Counted from the first letter of the stretch, positions 33,121-45,107 are shown. The stretch is DNA of 64,000 nucleotides from Limnanthes douglasii subsp. nivea (GCA_036936605.1 JAUPFV010000004.1:120702852-120766851), one strand, 5' to 3'. Notes: generated by a model not told the origin, from the sequence alone. Translations and numbers: made by a program.

Positions 33121-33989
33121 TTGTATGAACTATTTCCATTCATTTAAAGTTTATTTCACCAAAAAATTGAACAAACACTATGATTTTGCTCAACTTTTTT
33201 ATTTAGTGTTTTTTAAACTCTGTGCAATTTTGTTTAGCATTTTTGCGAGATTTTTGGGAACTTATTTTAGTTTATGCGATTTTGGACTAAGTTTTCACAT
33301 ATATATATATATATATATATGCGAGTTTTTTAAAAAGTGTTTTATTAATTTTAGAGTTGTGTTTAGTAGATTTTTGTTGTTCTAATTGAATGATGATTGA
33401 ATTTTGTAAGAGTTCGATGAAACAATATGTTTGCATGTTGATTACACATATTTGTTTACCACGCATGAGCATTATCCTAAATCCGAGTTGGTTTAAATGG
33501 ACTGAACGTATAAGTCGAGAATTAGATGCGTCGTCATCATTAGTTTTTATGATGATTGAATGAGTCAAAAATCTCTTTGGTTATGTTACAAATGCGAGAG
33601 GTGTGATATTTTTAGAATAAAAATAAATTCAGTATGGATAATGCGAAGAAAATGATGCCTTAAAGAATGTGATTATGTATTTCAATTCAGAGTTAATCTT
33701 ATAACGCCTCACATTGGTTATTGTCGATTTAAAGTTATATAGCGGAAGCAACCACCCATAGGCCAGATAATTATAAGGTCATTGAAAAACCGTGAAACTA
33801 AAATTGGACGAAACAATCCATAGGCCAGACACTTTGAAGGCCATTGACAAACCGTCAAACTAAAATTGGACGAAGAGAATTTGGATTGTCAGTCATCATT
33901 ATTGGGTTCTCTTTGTAAGGATATATATTCAGGTTTGAAGAACTATACCGAAAAATATATCTAACATCTACGATATTTAATAAAAATAT
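33121..33989. other. spacer with (AT)n and a 62-bp tandem duplication
   Basis: Contains (at)n at about 33299-33320. A 62-bp duplicated unit at 33756-33879 starts ccataggccaga and ends ctaaaattggacgaa. No coding content recognised. Confidence 0.6.
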
Positions 33990-34990
33990 CCTCTTAATGA
34001 AAAAACCGATCAATCCTAAATACAATACTTATTATAAAAATGAAGGAACAAAATTACTTAGAGTGGCATCATACAACCGATGGATCAGACGTGATTATCG
34101 AATTGTTTTCGCGCATCTTACAAGTATTAAGTTGTTACATACATTTTCACGAGTACTTATCATAGATAGTACTTATAAGGCGACAAGGTAAAAAAATACT
34201 ATTGTTCAATGTACAAAAATACTATTGTTCAAAGTTGTCTGTAACTTCAACAAGTCTAGCATTTTGTGTTCGTTTTGTTTTTATGATTTCAAAGAAGCAA
34301 GAGAGTTACATGTGGACTTTAAATGTTTGCCGTTTGGTGATGTAGGATAATGGTTTCACTTTATCAAGTGTAATATGGACAAATCAGGAGTTAACTTTGA
34401 TACGAGAGATGTATTTCTTAATGTGATACACATGTCATGTAAATGATATATAAATAAATTCTTAAAAACGAAAATAAAACGATGACTAAAGAGGAATATG
34501 AGGATTGTTTTATAGTTTTTAGAAACAAATATTTGATTTCAAATCCACGAATAAATTGAATACAAAACTAGTAATAATAGAAGAAGTATTCGCTTATTTC
34601 CAAACTTCATCGTCTATGTTATTAACCATATGAGGAAATATTTCTTCATTAATTCAAGAATGAAATTCAATATATGGATAGCACAACAACTAATCGGTGG
34701 GTAATTTTCAAATATTTAAGTTATGATTTTTAAAATGATCAATATTATAATCAAACTCTTTTATTTTTGTTTTACAGGTTTGAGATCGTTCAAAACGATA
34801 CATCGATTCGAGTAAACTGAATTTCAAATTTTTATAAGTCAAAATTCACGCATTGCTTGATATTCACATTCAAAATTTTGGAAATCATTCAAGATAAGTG
34901 ACTTTAACGTTGGACATGTTTATAATATTTATATATTCGAGCATCTTTGAGGTTCATTATCAAGAGCGACCTTAGACTTACTATTCGTTA
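33990..34990 (+). pseudogene. Mutator-like transposase relic
   Basis: The frame 33997-34191 contains IVFAHLTSIKLLHTFSRVLI followed by IDSTYKATR, matching the MULE transposase block with the first catalytic Asp (LIIDSTYKT). In shifting frames the order continues as expected: TSLAFCVRFVFMISKKQESY, then damaged VIxTDRxLALM, TKEEYEDCFIVFRNKY and LKSFKTIHRFE. Many stops. It ends where the E3 LTR begins (35011). Confidence 0.7.
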
Positions 34991-35010
34991 ATTATATGGG
35001 TTGTCGTATG

Positions 35011-35328
35011 TGATAAGGAAGAATAAAATATGAGGGAGTTAATTGCAAAGAAGAACTTTAATTTATAAAAGATTGTAAGATATGTATTAGAAAAAGACTA
35101 GTTAGGGAAAAATAATAAAAGTAAGGACTTATTATGCAATTAGTAGGTTGTTAGACGTGTGGGACCTATTGTTGTACTATAAAAGCACCCTCCAAGTCTG
35201 GGAAAAAAGATGATTAATATTCAAATATATTTTCTCTCTGTATAAGTATAGAGCTTCTCTCTCTAATAGTATACAACTTCTCTCTCTAAAAACTAATAAG
35301 TAAGAAATTGTTAATACGAAATACATCA
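35011..35328 (+). repeat. E3 5' LTR
   Basis: 318 bp, tgataagg...tacatca. TATA box ctataaaag at about 35177-35185, followed by three ttctctctct motifs. Confidence 0.9.
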
Positions 35329-35329
35329 T

Positions 35330-35347
35330 TGGCGCCATCTGTGGGAA
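35330..35347 (+). other. E3 primer-binding site
   Basis: tggcgccatctgtgggaa starts one base after the LTR and is nearly the same as the E1 site. Confidence 0.8.
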
Positions 35348-35403
35348 ACGTGATTTGGTATCAGGATTTATTTTCCAGCACAAGATTTTATTTGAGGAAG
35401 GTT

Positions 35404-36960
35404 ATGGAAGAACATGGGGAGTTGGATACGAACAATTGTGTGGAGAATCTCGTAGGCAACAACTATCGGAGTAATGTGGATTTTGGAAGGCATGATGACC
35501 AGTGCACTGGGGAAATCTTAGATGATTCGATTTTATTGGCTCGAAGAAATGAATTGTTGATGGAAATTGAAAAGTTAAGGGCAGAAAAAGAAGCAGCACA
35601 AGGGAATCTTCATTCCGAAATCCGAAGGGAAAATGACAATGAGAAGGATGAATATGAAACTTATCATTGAAAATAACAGTTATAGGGGCATGAACGTTAG
35701 TCTCTGAGAAGAAGGGGAAAACATTACCAAGAATCTTTTAACTCGAGTGAGTAATCCCTTTATAGCTCGTTAGAATCATCCCCTGAAATGAGTCATCGCA
35801 AGAAAAAGCATGACAGAAAGCATGCAACGTATCATCGAGCTAGAAGTTGGAAAAAACGACTCTGAAGGGAAAGAGTCATCATGCTGATGACCAAGCTTTT
35901 ATCCAGAGGAATTTTCCATATGGGAACCAAAATTTCGAGCAACACAATTGCGAGTGGAAACAATAATATACTTTGTTTTCTGAAGAAGGATTCTATGCTC
36001 TAAACCGTGAAAGTTCGAGGGCTAATATGTACAGGGCGGGTTACAACTGGAGATCTTCTCATTTTTCCTCGAATTTTTTTCAAACAACCTCACAAAGCAC
36101 TTTGATATCTCTAAGCTTGAAACGTTCGATGGAACACATGATCTTGATAACCATATCGAGAAATTTAAAAATTTCATGATCAACTTTGATGATGATAAGT
36201 TGTTGTGTAGGGCGTTTTCCCAGACTTTCAAATGAGTCGCTTCCAAGTGGTACAATAGGCTTCCGCAGGGTTATATAAATATTTTTGGCATGTTCTGGAA
36301 CATTTTCAGGTAGCATTTCGTGGGAAGCAAGAAATTTAGAGCTAATGAAGATACAATAATATACTGCAGGCAGAGAATGGGGGAGAGTTTAAAGAATTAT
36401 ACCAACCGATTTGTGAAAACAAAAACAGATATGGAATATTGCAAAGACTCTGTGGCGTTGGCAACGTTTACAATGGGACTCCTCCTTGGACTTTTGAAGG
36501 ATACAGTGGTTGAGAGTCAAACGATGACTTTTGGAGCTATTCTTAACCAAGTTGAAAAGAATATTCTAGTAGAGGAAACTCAGGCGTCGGAGAAATGGTC
36601 AAGTGACTAGTTGAAGCAGAATCAATTTCAGAGGTCTGAGTCTAGTAACCAGGCACCTCGTATGAATGTACAGCCCAAAGTGGTTGGCCAATATCCTCTG
36701 AGGCCAAGAACAAATCAGCAGAATTACAATACGCAACAAGGAACAAGGCCTATGTCGAATAAGTGGACCCGTCCAGATTATTTTGCAGAATTAACAAAAC
36801 ATATGGCTACAATATTTGACAAGGATAAGGCAACGATACAATTCTGAAAGCCCTTTTCTATTCAGACTTCAAGGGAAATTAGAAGCTCTAATAGGTTTTG
36901 TAAATATCCTGAAGATATTGGACATGATACCAAGGAATGAATTGCTCTAAAAAAGAGGTG
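35404..36960 (+). pseudogene. E3 gag
   Basis: N-terminal frame 35404-35670 with the acidic/charged segment ELLMEIEKLRAEKEAAQGNL. The core around 36090-36610 is split over frames: FDGTHDLDNHIEKF-like, RAFSQTFK, KWYNRLPQG, then the open frame 36320-36610 with GSKKFRANEDTIIYCRQRMG and ESLKNYTNRFVKTKTDMEYC, and VEKNILVEETQASEK. A Gln/Asn-rich linker follows (36611-36847). A damaged nucleocapsid motif (DIGHDTKE) is near 36913. Gag from 36320 onward is well kept; the front is broken. Confidence 0.8.
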
Positions 36961-37209
36961 CATGCTATTCCAAATAATGTTGACACAACGATTGTGATTC
37001 CGAAGAAGCCGATGCCTTTGATATTGCCATAGAGTACTTGGACTCAAAGGTGGGAAAGAATGATATAAATATGGTAGAGGAAGTTGTTCAGAGGGGTAAA
37101 GTTAGTCATCTTTGTGTATGTTTCGAATTACTAGCTATTTTTGGAGGTGACATTATTGCAGGGAACTCCAACAGCTCACGGAAGAGGCACATGGTTAATT
37201 TGACTACCC

Positions 37210-37768
37210 AGTTATAAGTAGGAGCTTCAGCGCAAATGCACCGTTTTCCCTCTTCAATTATTTGTTTTGATGATGATGATATGAGAAATGTGGCAGGTCT
37301 GCATGAGGACGTAGTTGTAATTGTCGCCGGGATAGCTGGTGATCAGGTGCAAAAACTATAGATTGATTGTGGCAGTTCGGGAAATATTATGTTCATGAGT
37401 ACTTATAGGAGAATTTCTGATCCCCATATAATTCGGCAGTCGGATAGAACTATAGTTGGTTTCATAAGGGCAACGACAATAGTTGTCGGAGAATTTGAGT
37501 GTGTAGTGGAGCTTGGTCGGGGACCATTCAAGAAAGAAGTAGAGATTTTTTTATAGTGATGGATGCTCCAACATCTTACAACACAATTTTAGGGTGGTCT
37601 TGGTTGTCAAGGATGCACGGTGTTATATCTACGGTTCATCAATGCTTAAAATACGTGGTGGGGAACAATATTGGAACAATAATGAGCGGCCAGAAGATGG
37701 CCAGAGAATGTTACAGAATTGCGTTGTCTTCAAAGCAAATTCGGGAGTACGAGTCGGAGAAAGCATAG
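37210..37768 (+). pseudogene. E3 aspartic protease remnant
   Basis: VVVIVAGIAGDQVQKL is followed by a stop and then IDCGSSGNIMF, where active-site DTGSS is now DCGSS. The C-terminal part, APTSYNTILGWSWLSRMHGV, is in the open frame 37499-37768. Inactive. Confidence 0.75.
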
Positions 37769-37923
37769 CAGCCAAAGGGGACTCTCCCAAGAATAATGCC
37801 TTGTGATGACCCGAGAGAGTCCCCCGGACTTTTGGTACTGGATGATGATTACGAAGATTACAAATATCCTGATGGGAAAATTTTAAAATTAGAATAAATC
37901 TTCATTTTGAGTTAAGAGAAAAG

Positions 37924-39231
37924 TTGATTGTGTTTTTATCTACAAAGCTAAACATGTTTACTTGGTGTGCAGAATATGTAACATGGATTCCCCCAGAGAT
38001 AGTTTGTCATAAACTGTCAGTACGGAATAATGTTAGGCCTATTATACAAATTAGAAGAGCTTTTTGTCAGGAGAAATCTGCGACTATACTTACAGAAGTT
38101 GAGCGGTTGTTAAGCATAGGCCATATTCGGGATTCGCAATATCCATTGTGGGCTTCGAATCCAGTGTTAGTTAGGAAAAAAAACGACAAGTGGCGGATGT
38201 GTGTGGATTTCACGGATTTAAACATAGCTTGTCCAAATGACCCTTTCCCAGTCCCTTGAATTAATCAGCTAGTGGATTATACGTCAGGTAATCGGAGGCT
38301 ATCTTTTATGGAAGCCTACGCCGGATATAATCATATCAGACTAGATTCAAAAGATGAAGAAAGTACTCCGTTTATCAGTGGGAGAGGTTTGTATTGTTAT
38401 AAGGTCATGCCATTTGGCCTAAAGAATGCGGGGGGAAACTTATCAACGCTTGGTAAACAAAACTTGTGGGGACCAAATTGGGCGAAATGTTGAGGTTTAT
38501 ATTGATGATATGGTGGTTAAGAGTTTGAAAGATGAAAATTATTTTATTGACTTGGAAGAGACCTTTAACAACTTGAGAAAGGTCAATTTAAAGTTAAACC
38601 CAAAAAATGTACGTTTGGTGTTAGGTCTAGAAAATTTCTTGGGTTTGTGGTAAGTGAAAGGGGAATCGAGGATGATCCGGTGCAAATAAAGGCTCTAACA
38701 ACAATGACTCATCCTCGAAATATCAAGGAAGTTCAGGTATTGACAGGGAGGTTAGCGGCGTTGAACAGATTTATTTCCCGTTCCTCGGATAAGTGTGCAC
38801 CTTTCTTTCAAATACTCATGAATGCAAATAAGTTTAGTTGGGCAGAAGAATGTTCTGAAGTGTTTCGCGAGATTCAGGAGTATCTGTTGTCCTCGGAAAT
38901 ACTTTCTAAATCATTAATGGGAGATAAATTGATTGTCTATATATCAGTTTCAGATTGTGCAATCAGCGATGTGTTAGTTCGTGAGGAAGAAAACGTTACA
39001 AAACCGGTGTATTACATTAACAAGAATCTACTAGACGCAGAAAAACGATATTTGAAGTTGGAGAAATTGGTTTTGGTCTTAATAACAGCTGCTCGAAAAA
39101 TGAGACCGTCCTTTCAAGCGCATTCCATAGTAGTTCGAACAACATTCCCTTTTAAAAATTTGTTGCAGAGACCGGATATCTCGGGGAGAAAGACGAAATG
39201 GTCGGTTGAATTAGGAGATTTTGATATATAA
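37924..39231 (+). pseudogene. E3 reverse transcriptase and first RNase H
   Basis: Frames 37924-38259, 38272-38493, 38426-38653 and 38647-39231. DSQYPLWASNPVLVRKKNDK, FTDLNIACPNDPFPVP, SFMEAYAGYNHIRL, MPFGLKNAGG and the intact catalytic VYIDDMVVKS are present. The break after MPFGLKNAG is a small frameshift in a run of g (38430-38436). RNase H shows YYINKNLLDAEKRYLKLEKL and FKNLLQRPDISGR. Best preserved RT in the window, but not open. Confidence 0.85.
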
Positions 39232-39264
39232 TTTGAGCCTCGGAAAACTATTAAGACTCAAGTT

Positions 39265-39804
39265 TTGCCAGATTTTCTAGGCGGATTTCACTCGGAACGA
39301 TCAGATATGGAGATTGATGACCAGCAGGGTAAGTCTGAATGGTTAGTTCAAACAAATGAGGGGTCGAATGTTTCTGGAAGTGGATATGGAGTACAATTAA
39401 TTTCCCTGGATGGGATAACAATGTTTCAGGCTATAGTTTTTGGTTTTAAAACGACAAATAATGAGGTAGAATATGAGACGGTATTAGCGGGATTGAGGCT
39501 GGCTCAGATATGTGGGGCAAAAAGGGTTAAGTTGTTGAGCGATTCACAACTTATCATTAACCATTTACTGGGAGAATTAGAAGCAAGAAAAGATCATTTA
39601 GTCAAGTACTTGAAGGTGTTTAACGACTTAGCCCTTGTTTTCAATGGAATTAAATATGAGCATGTTCGACGAGAAGCAAATTGGATTCCCGATTCTTTAG
39701 CAACTGCTTCGTGTTCAGAAAATTACTTGTTGATGATAACTCAAGAGTGTCCTTCGGTTACAAGAGATGCAGAGAAATCGATGATAATAGATGGGGGAAA
39801 ATAA
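39265..39804 (+). pseudogene. E3 second RNase H
   Basis: A 179-codon open frame with the full archaeal-type RNase H: VQTNEGSNVSGSGYGVQLIS (first Asp of the DGS motif is Asn/Glu, so possibly inactive), NNEVEYETVLAGLRLAQICG, LLSDSQLIINHLLG and REANWIPDSLATASC. Confirms the Tat assignment. Confidence 0.85.
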
Positions 39805-41053
39805 TGTTATTGTGGATGATTGGAGGTTAAAAATTGTTGAATTTTTGGAAAAGGATGTTTTACCTGCGAATAAGTCGGAGGCAAGAAACGTACATTTCAA
39901 GTCTCATGGTTATATTGTCTTGGGAGGAGTTTTATACAATAAATCACTGAGTAGGTCTTTGCTCAGATGTTTGGCAAATGATGAGTCGTAAATTATTTTA
40001 TCAGAATTACATGACGGAGAAGGATCTGTTCACTGTGGATATAAAGAATTGATTCGAAGGGTATTTATAGCTGGCTATTATTTTCCGACTATATCAAGGG
40101 ATGCAAAAGAGTTGGTGAAAATATGTGATACGTGTCAGAGGTATGCTAATATAATTCATAAACAAGGAGTCTTTCTTGAAAGTATTTCTTAAGCCTTGTC
40201 ATTCGATCGATAGGGTATTTATTTGGTTGGCCCTTTGCCAATGGAAACTGGGGAAAGACAGACAATTATAGTGAAGGTTGATTATTTTTCTAAGTGGGTG
40301 GAAGTGGAGCCTTTAGAAGGAATAAAGGTGAAGTATGTCATCAAGTTTATAGTTTCGAATATTTATTGTCGGTTTGGAGTACCAATGAAGATTACAACAG
40401 ATAATGGACCCTAATTTGATAATAAAGAGTTCATTTTTTTTGTACTACTAGGGGTATACATCAATGTTTTTCTGATCCTTTTCATCCGCAAGCTAACAGG
40501 AAGGTGAAGGTTACCAATAGAACAATCCTTGATTGATTAAAGAAAATTTTGGAAAGGAAAGCTGGGAAGTGGCCAGATTATTTACAGGAAGTGATTTGGG
40601 CTTACAGAACAACTCCGCGAACAGCGACCTCGGAGTCTCCGTTTTCTTTGGTTTACGGAATAGATGCGGTGGTTTCCTCGAAATTTATTTTTCCATCATA
40701 TCGTGTGGCAGCATATACAAAAGAGCTAAATGATCAAGGTAGAGCAATAGAACTTAATCTGGTGGAAGAGAAATGAAGGCGCGCACAGTTGAAATTCTTA
40801 CATTATCAAACGTTAATGAGAATTAGGTACGCTTAACGAGTAAAAAATGGAATTGAAGGAGGGGGACAAAGTATTACGAAAGATTTTTCTTCACACTAAG
40901 GAAAGAATTCTCGGAAAATTAGGTCTAAACTGGGAAGGCCCGTATGAGGTAACGCCGAAACTTATACAAGGAACATATCGATTGAAGGATAAAGAAGGAA
41001 GAAGCCTCAAGCATCCTTGGAACATAGATAATTTGAAGCTGTATCTTGAGTAA
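39791..41053 (+). pseudogene. E3 integrase and pol C-terminus
   Basis: Frames 39791-39991, 40223-40414, 40549-40776 and 40847-41053. SELHDGEGSVHCGYK has the zinc His pair; CDTCQRYAN the Cys pair. YLVGPLPMETGE marks the first-Asp block (Asp itself replaced by Tyr); KITTDNGP the second Asp. QEVIWAYRTTPRTATSESPF and the terminal LKEGDKVLRKIFLHTK and WNIDNLKLYLE are conserved. Several stops. Confidence 0.85.
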
Positions 41054-41247
41054 GGATTAAGATTTTTTGTTATTTTTTCTCTTTTCTTTTATGATTTTTC
41101 TTTATAAAATAGCGATGGCACACTATTTCCTACCCTGATAGGCACAAGAAGGTTTTAACGAGGTGCTTGATAAATACATATGAAGTTTTGCCTCGAAATT
41201 TTGTTTTTGAGTTTAGCAAGCCACGCTCAGTTTAAAAGTCGACCAAC

Positions 41248-41425
41248 AACTATTGTCATGTCTAACTAAAGTTAGCACACAACTATTATCACGTCTAACT
41301 AAAGTTAGCACACAACTATTATCACGTCTGACTAAAGTCAGCATTCAACTATTATCATATCTAGCTAAAGCTGGTATACAAATATTAACATACCCTACAA
41401 ACGTTGGTATACAATTGTTAAACAA
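41248..41425. repeat. 33-bp tandem array in E3, about 5 copies
   Basis: tctaactaaagttagcac recurs at 41261, 41294, 41327, 41360 and, degenerated, at 41393: an exact 33-bp period. Because 33 is a multiple of 3, the array also reads as an 11-residue repeat (LSRLTKVSTQL) in a short plus-strand frame, probably by chance. Same position as the arrays of E1 and E2. Confidence 0.9.
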
Positions 41426-41561
41426 TATTCTTACGATTATAAAATTCTTCGAAAAACATTGGGAAGTTTACAATAAAATGCTTCGAATTACAACAGGACT
41501 TACGCAGAAAGTCTTTGAAAATAACGAAGACTTAAACAAAAAGGGGGTGAAATAAAGTGAA

Positions 41562-44219
41562 CTACTCAGTACTTTTGGAGGGATCAATGTCCTTAGAATC
41601 TGAGGCTTCACTGTCGCTAACAACAATACCAGGTGGGCGATTTTCTAGAGGGACAAGTTTCCAGAAACTACCCAATTCATAGTCAGGATAACATTCATAG
41701 ATTTCAGTAATTAGCCCTGATCGGATGGTAGCGTCCCTCTCATTTAGTTTGCCCATGCATTTATTCTTGCTCAAGATTCTTTAGGACATGTTTTTTCTCC
41801 TTTACAATCCTCTCAAAATATCCAAGGCATTATTTGAAACTTTTGGTTGAAAGCTCAAGTTTAGATTTAAGACCTACAAGAAGTTTTTCTTGTGCGTCAG
41901 TTTTCTTGCGGTAGAGGTCTTTTTCTTTTTCACAACATTTTTCCAGAAGCATGACATAGAGCTCTAAGGCCATCGGTTTTTCGAAGATAGCGTCAGATTG
42001 ATTTTCTAGAATAGAGTACTGATGTTTGACTTCCTCGAACTACGAAGAAGCAAGTGAAGCTTTAAATTTGTAGTGATTTTTTATATCTTCAGGATGCTTC
42101 ATTTTCTTCCCCATTGTAACTGAAGCATGTAGTAGCCTTCGAACACTATGGGAGAAATCACCTCCCTTAGGAACTTCGAAAGAGCTGCTTGGAGATCCCA
42201 TTCCAGCCGAGTTAAAATTTGAGGAATCCCCAGTCAGTATAATTGTGTCAACAGCTTGTGGTGGTTGACTTCGGGGAATAAGGAGAGGGGCTAGCTTTGG
42301 AGGAGGATCGTTGTTCGGAATAAGACATGGAGAAAGGTTAGGTGGAGAATTTTGTGCTTGCCTAGAGTTGTCTCCATCTTGCTCTCCAGTGTCCTCGAAT
42401 ATCTCTTGAATATGTTCCAAAATGACTTGTTTTGTCTTTGGTTCTTTTTTCTTAATTGGATGGATAGGATTTTTTCGAGGAGGAGAAGTTGTGGTTTTGG
42501 TTGGAAAGATTATTTTTGAGGAAGGGGTTTGTTTTGGAGAAACCGTTAGTCCTTCAGATTCTGAGTTCTGATCTTTTATTGATACTTCTTCCTTAGAATC
42601 GGCTAGGTGACTCTTTTCCCGTGAACACTTTGGGAGGTAAATAACGATGTCTTTAGCCTCAAGACGTTTGAGGACTTCTTGTTGAGAGGGAGGAGTCATT
42701 AGTTCTTTCAAAGATAGCCTATTTAAGGGGTTCAACCTCCATAATCCACTCTTGGCTAGGTTGGTGTTCATGAAGCATAGCCGAAATTTGTTATCCCAAG
42801 CTTCTTTGGCCCATTCGTTTAGTTTGGTGAAGACTGTTCTAGCATTTTCCACAAAGTCAGCATAAGGTTTAGAGATGCCAGTCATGGCTGCAAAGGTATC
42901 CGATGAATTAATATATGAGATAGTTGTATAAAAAGAATTGAAGTGTGAGATAGTTGAAAATTGTACTTTTGTTAGTCTATAGGAGGGAAAGATTGTGTGG
43001 ATTCGAGGGGGGTGATTCAAAACCCGTCTCCCAATGTCCGGAGAAGAAAATAAATTGTTGTTTCCATTTTTATGAGCTTCAAGCAGGTCTTTCACTACCT
43101 TTTGTCCCCGACCAAATGTTAGTGAATAGAATGGGAAAAACGGGTTTTTGGCCAAACCCAACAGCCCGATAAGTTATTTTAAGGAAAATTCATGACCATA
43201 AATTCTCGAGGCCATGATACATGCCACAAGCGTGTACCACATGTTCAGACCTGCTTGGGTGTAGCAGATTTTAATTTTAGCAAAATATTCGATGAAAAAT
43301 GGATCCAAGAGATACCTTAAACCCCAATTCATAACCTCTGTATATACAACCAGCTCGTCGTCCTTGACGGATAGAGGAGTTTCGTCTTCAACCAGAAATA
43401 TGATTGTGATGTATGAGGGGAATCCCCATTGAATTCTCAACATAGTTTCTTCGGATGGCAGAAAATATTTGTACTTAATGTTATGAAGTATCACCAGGTG
43501 TTTGTTTTCAATGTCTCAAATATTGTTGCCGACAATAGCGTCGAGTTCTAAAGGGAATGTGATACCACCTTTTGATTTGAGGGCGATTCTTGAAGAGATC
43601 TCCTCGGATATCGCAAGGGGACTGTTAGACACTTGGCTTGATGAGACTAAGAAAGGTTCACCGGATTTTCTCCCATCTGTTTTGGGTATTTCTTTTTGGT
43701 TTGGGTTAGTGGTTTCAACTAATGCCATTTTACCCTTCGGTTTGAGGGCCTCAGATTTTGCTGATTGCACTTCTTCATCAGTGATTGTGACCCTGGAGGG
43801 GGTAAATATAGGACTTCCTTGTGTTGTAATCAAGGGGGGTAGCTGGTAAATCAGACCCAGAGCCTTCGGTCTTTAGACGTGGTGGTTGATTATTAATATG
43901 AGTTTCGATAGGACTTTGAGGTTCCGAGGGGGACCCTTTGGAACATTTGTGCTCTCTGGAGTGTTTCTAATCTTTATGATGCCTCTTTCTTTTGCTAAAA
44001 GATATTATTTAGTGTTTATCCTTCCCTATAAATTCGAGGCTAAAATTAAGGTTCGAGCAGCTAGGATTAAGAAGTTGAGAGCAGATGTTGAAGGGAATGA
44101 CTGTAGAAGAATCTTCTGATGGAGGCCAGGCGCCGTAAAAAATGGTTACAGGATGTCCAGGTATAAGTTTGATGTAGGTACCAGTGGCTAGGTTTTCCTT
44201 GAATTTTTTATTAATGAAT
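41562..44219 (-). pseudogene. E3 antisense extra ORF, best preserved of the three
   Basis: Opposite to gag-pol. Frames 43833-43516, 43494-43174, 43161-42040 (373 codons, the longest open frame in the window) and 41774-41562. The conserved block reads DDELVVYTEVMNWGLRYLLD, PFFIEYFAKIKICYTQAGLN and MWYTLVACIMASRIYGHEF, similar to the E1 and E2 antisense ORFs and to 'putative gypsy type transposon' proteins. Next comes KFRLCFMN (compare YRFVFLSGC in E1), a Pro/Ser/Lys-rich middle with a basic PIHPIKKKEPKTKQ patch (possible nuclear signal), and the C-terminal LGSFWKLVP followed by an acidic tail with DSEASDSKDIDPS. The breaks are few compared with pol. Function unknown. Confidence 0.7.
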
Positions 44220-44262
44220 AGCCACTATGGAATTCGACGAGTTTTTAGGGGCATAAACTGGG

Positions 44263-44346
44263 TTTCTCTCTCTACAAAGTTTTTCGCATAACTTTCTCTC
44301 TCTATGAATTGTATGAAAAATATGAAGTTGGAAAGAGTTTTTATAG
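44263..44346 (-). promoter_or_regulatory. putative promoter of the E3 antisense ORF
   Basis: Minus strand: TATA box ctctataaaaac at about 44338-44347, then two tagagagagaaa leader motifs at about 44303-44291 and 44276-44263. Matches the arrangement in E1 and E2. Confidence 0.5.
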
Positions 44347-45090
44347 AGGAGAAGTAGGCTTCTGAAAATTTTGAGGCCCATGGACATTTTGCTTGTTTTC
44401 CTAGGGGTGTTACGGGTATGATTAGGTGAAAATTTTATTTCTTGGGAAGTGTAAGCGATTGTTTAAAGCATACTTGTCAGGAAAAAAGATGTGACATAAT
44501 GTGAATCGATAGATGACATGACAAAGATTTTGGAAAAACGTGAGAATATCTATAAAATATTTATTTCCAGAATATATTTTTTTGGGATGACATCACTAAA
44601 AAAGGCGAGAGATTGATTTATGAAATGTGAAGGATCATGCTTGAAAGCTCGATGAAGTTTATTAGTAAGGTGATCTTCAAAGGGTATTTTAACCACTATT
44701 GTTTCTAGTATTTGCAATGTTTTGGCAAAGACTGGGGTCTACATACATATACATATAAGAGGTCGTAATTTATGAGCTATTGATTATTTTCGAAGAGGTA
44801 TGTTCGAAGAAGAAAAGAGGTCGTAATTTTTTACCTATTGATTATTTTCGAAAAAGATAAAAAAGTTCGTAATTTTTACCTATTTATTATTTTCGAAGAT
44901 GTATTTTTGTAGAATAAAAGTTGCAGATGTCGAGAGTTATCTTCGAAAAGGCAAAGGTATTGTCGAAAATTAATTTTTGAGGAGGTATCTTCGAATAAAC
45001 TAAGAGCAAGTGAATAGGAATGTTCGAGGAGGTCTAGAGGTGAGAAGAAATCTGAAAAGTACATAACAGTCCTTGCCAAAACATTTTCAC
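44347..45090. other. E3 non-coding 3' region
   Basis: No coding content. The phrase ggtcgtaatttttacctattgattattttcgaag recurs about three times between 44760 and 44900 (44760, 44819 and a shortened one near 44865), a short degenerate repeat of about 50-60 bp. Confidence 0.5.
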
Positions 45091-45107
45091 AAGGATTGGG
45101 GGGCTAC

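Noticed and set aside
41253..41555. 100-codon plus-strand frame with 11-residue repeats in E3
   Set aside because: It is the 33-bp array read in one frame; no homologous protein frame exists in E1 or E2, whose periods are not kept in frame.
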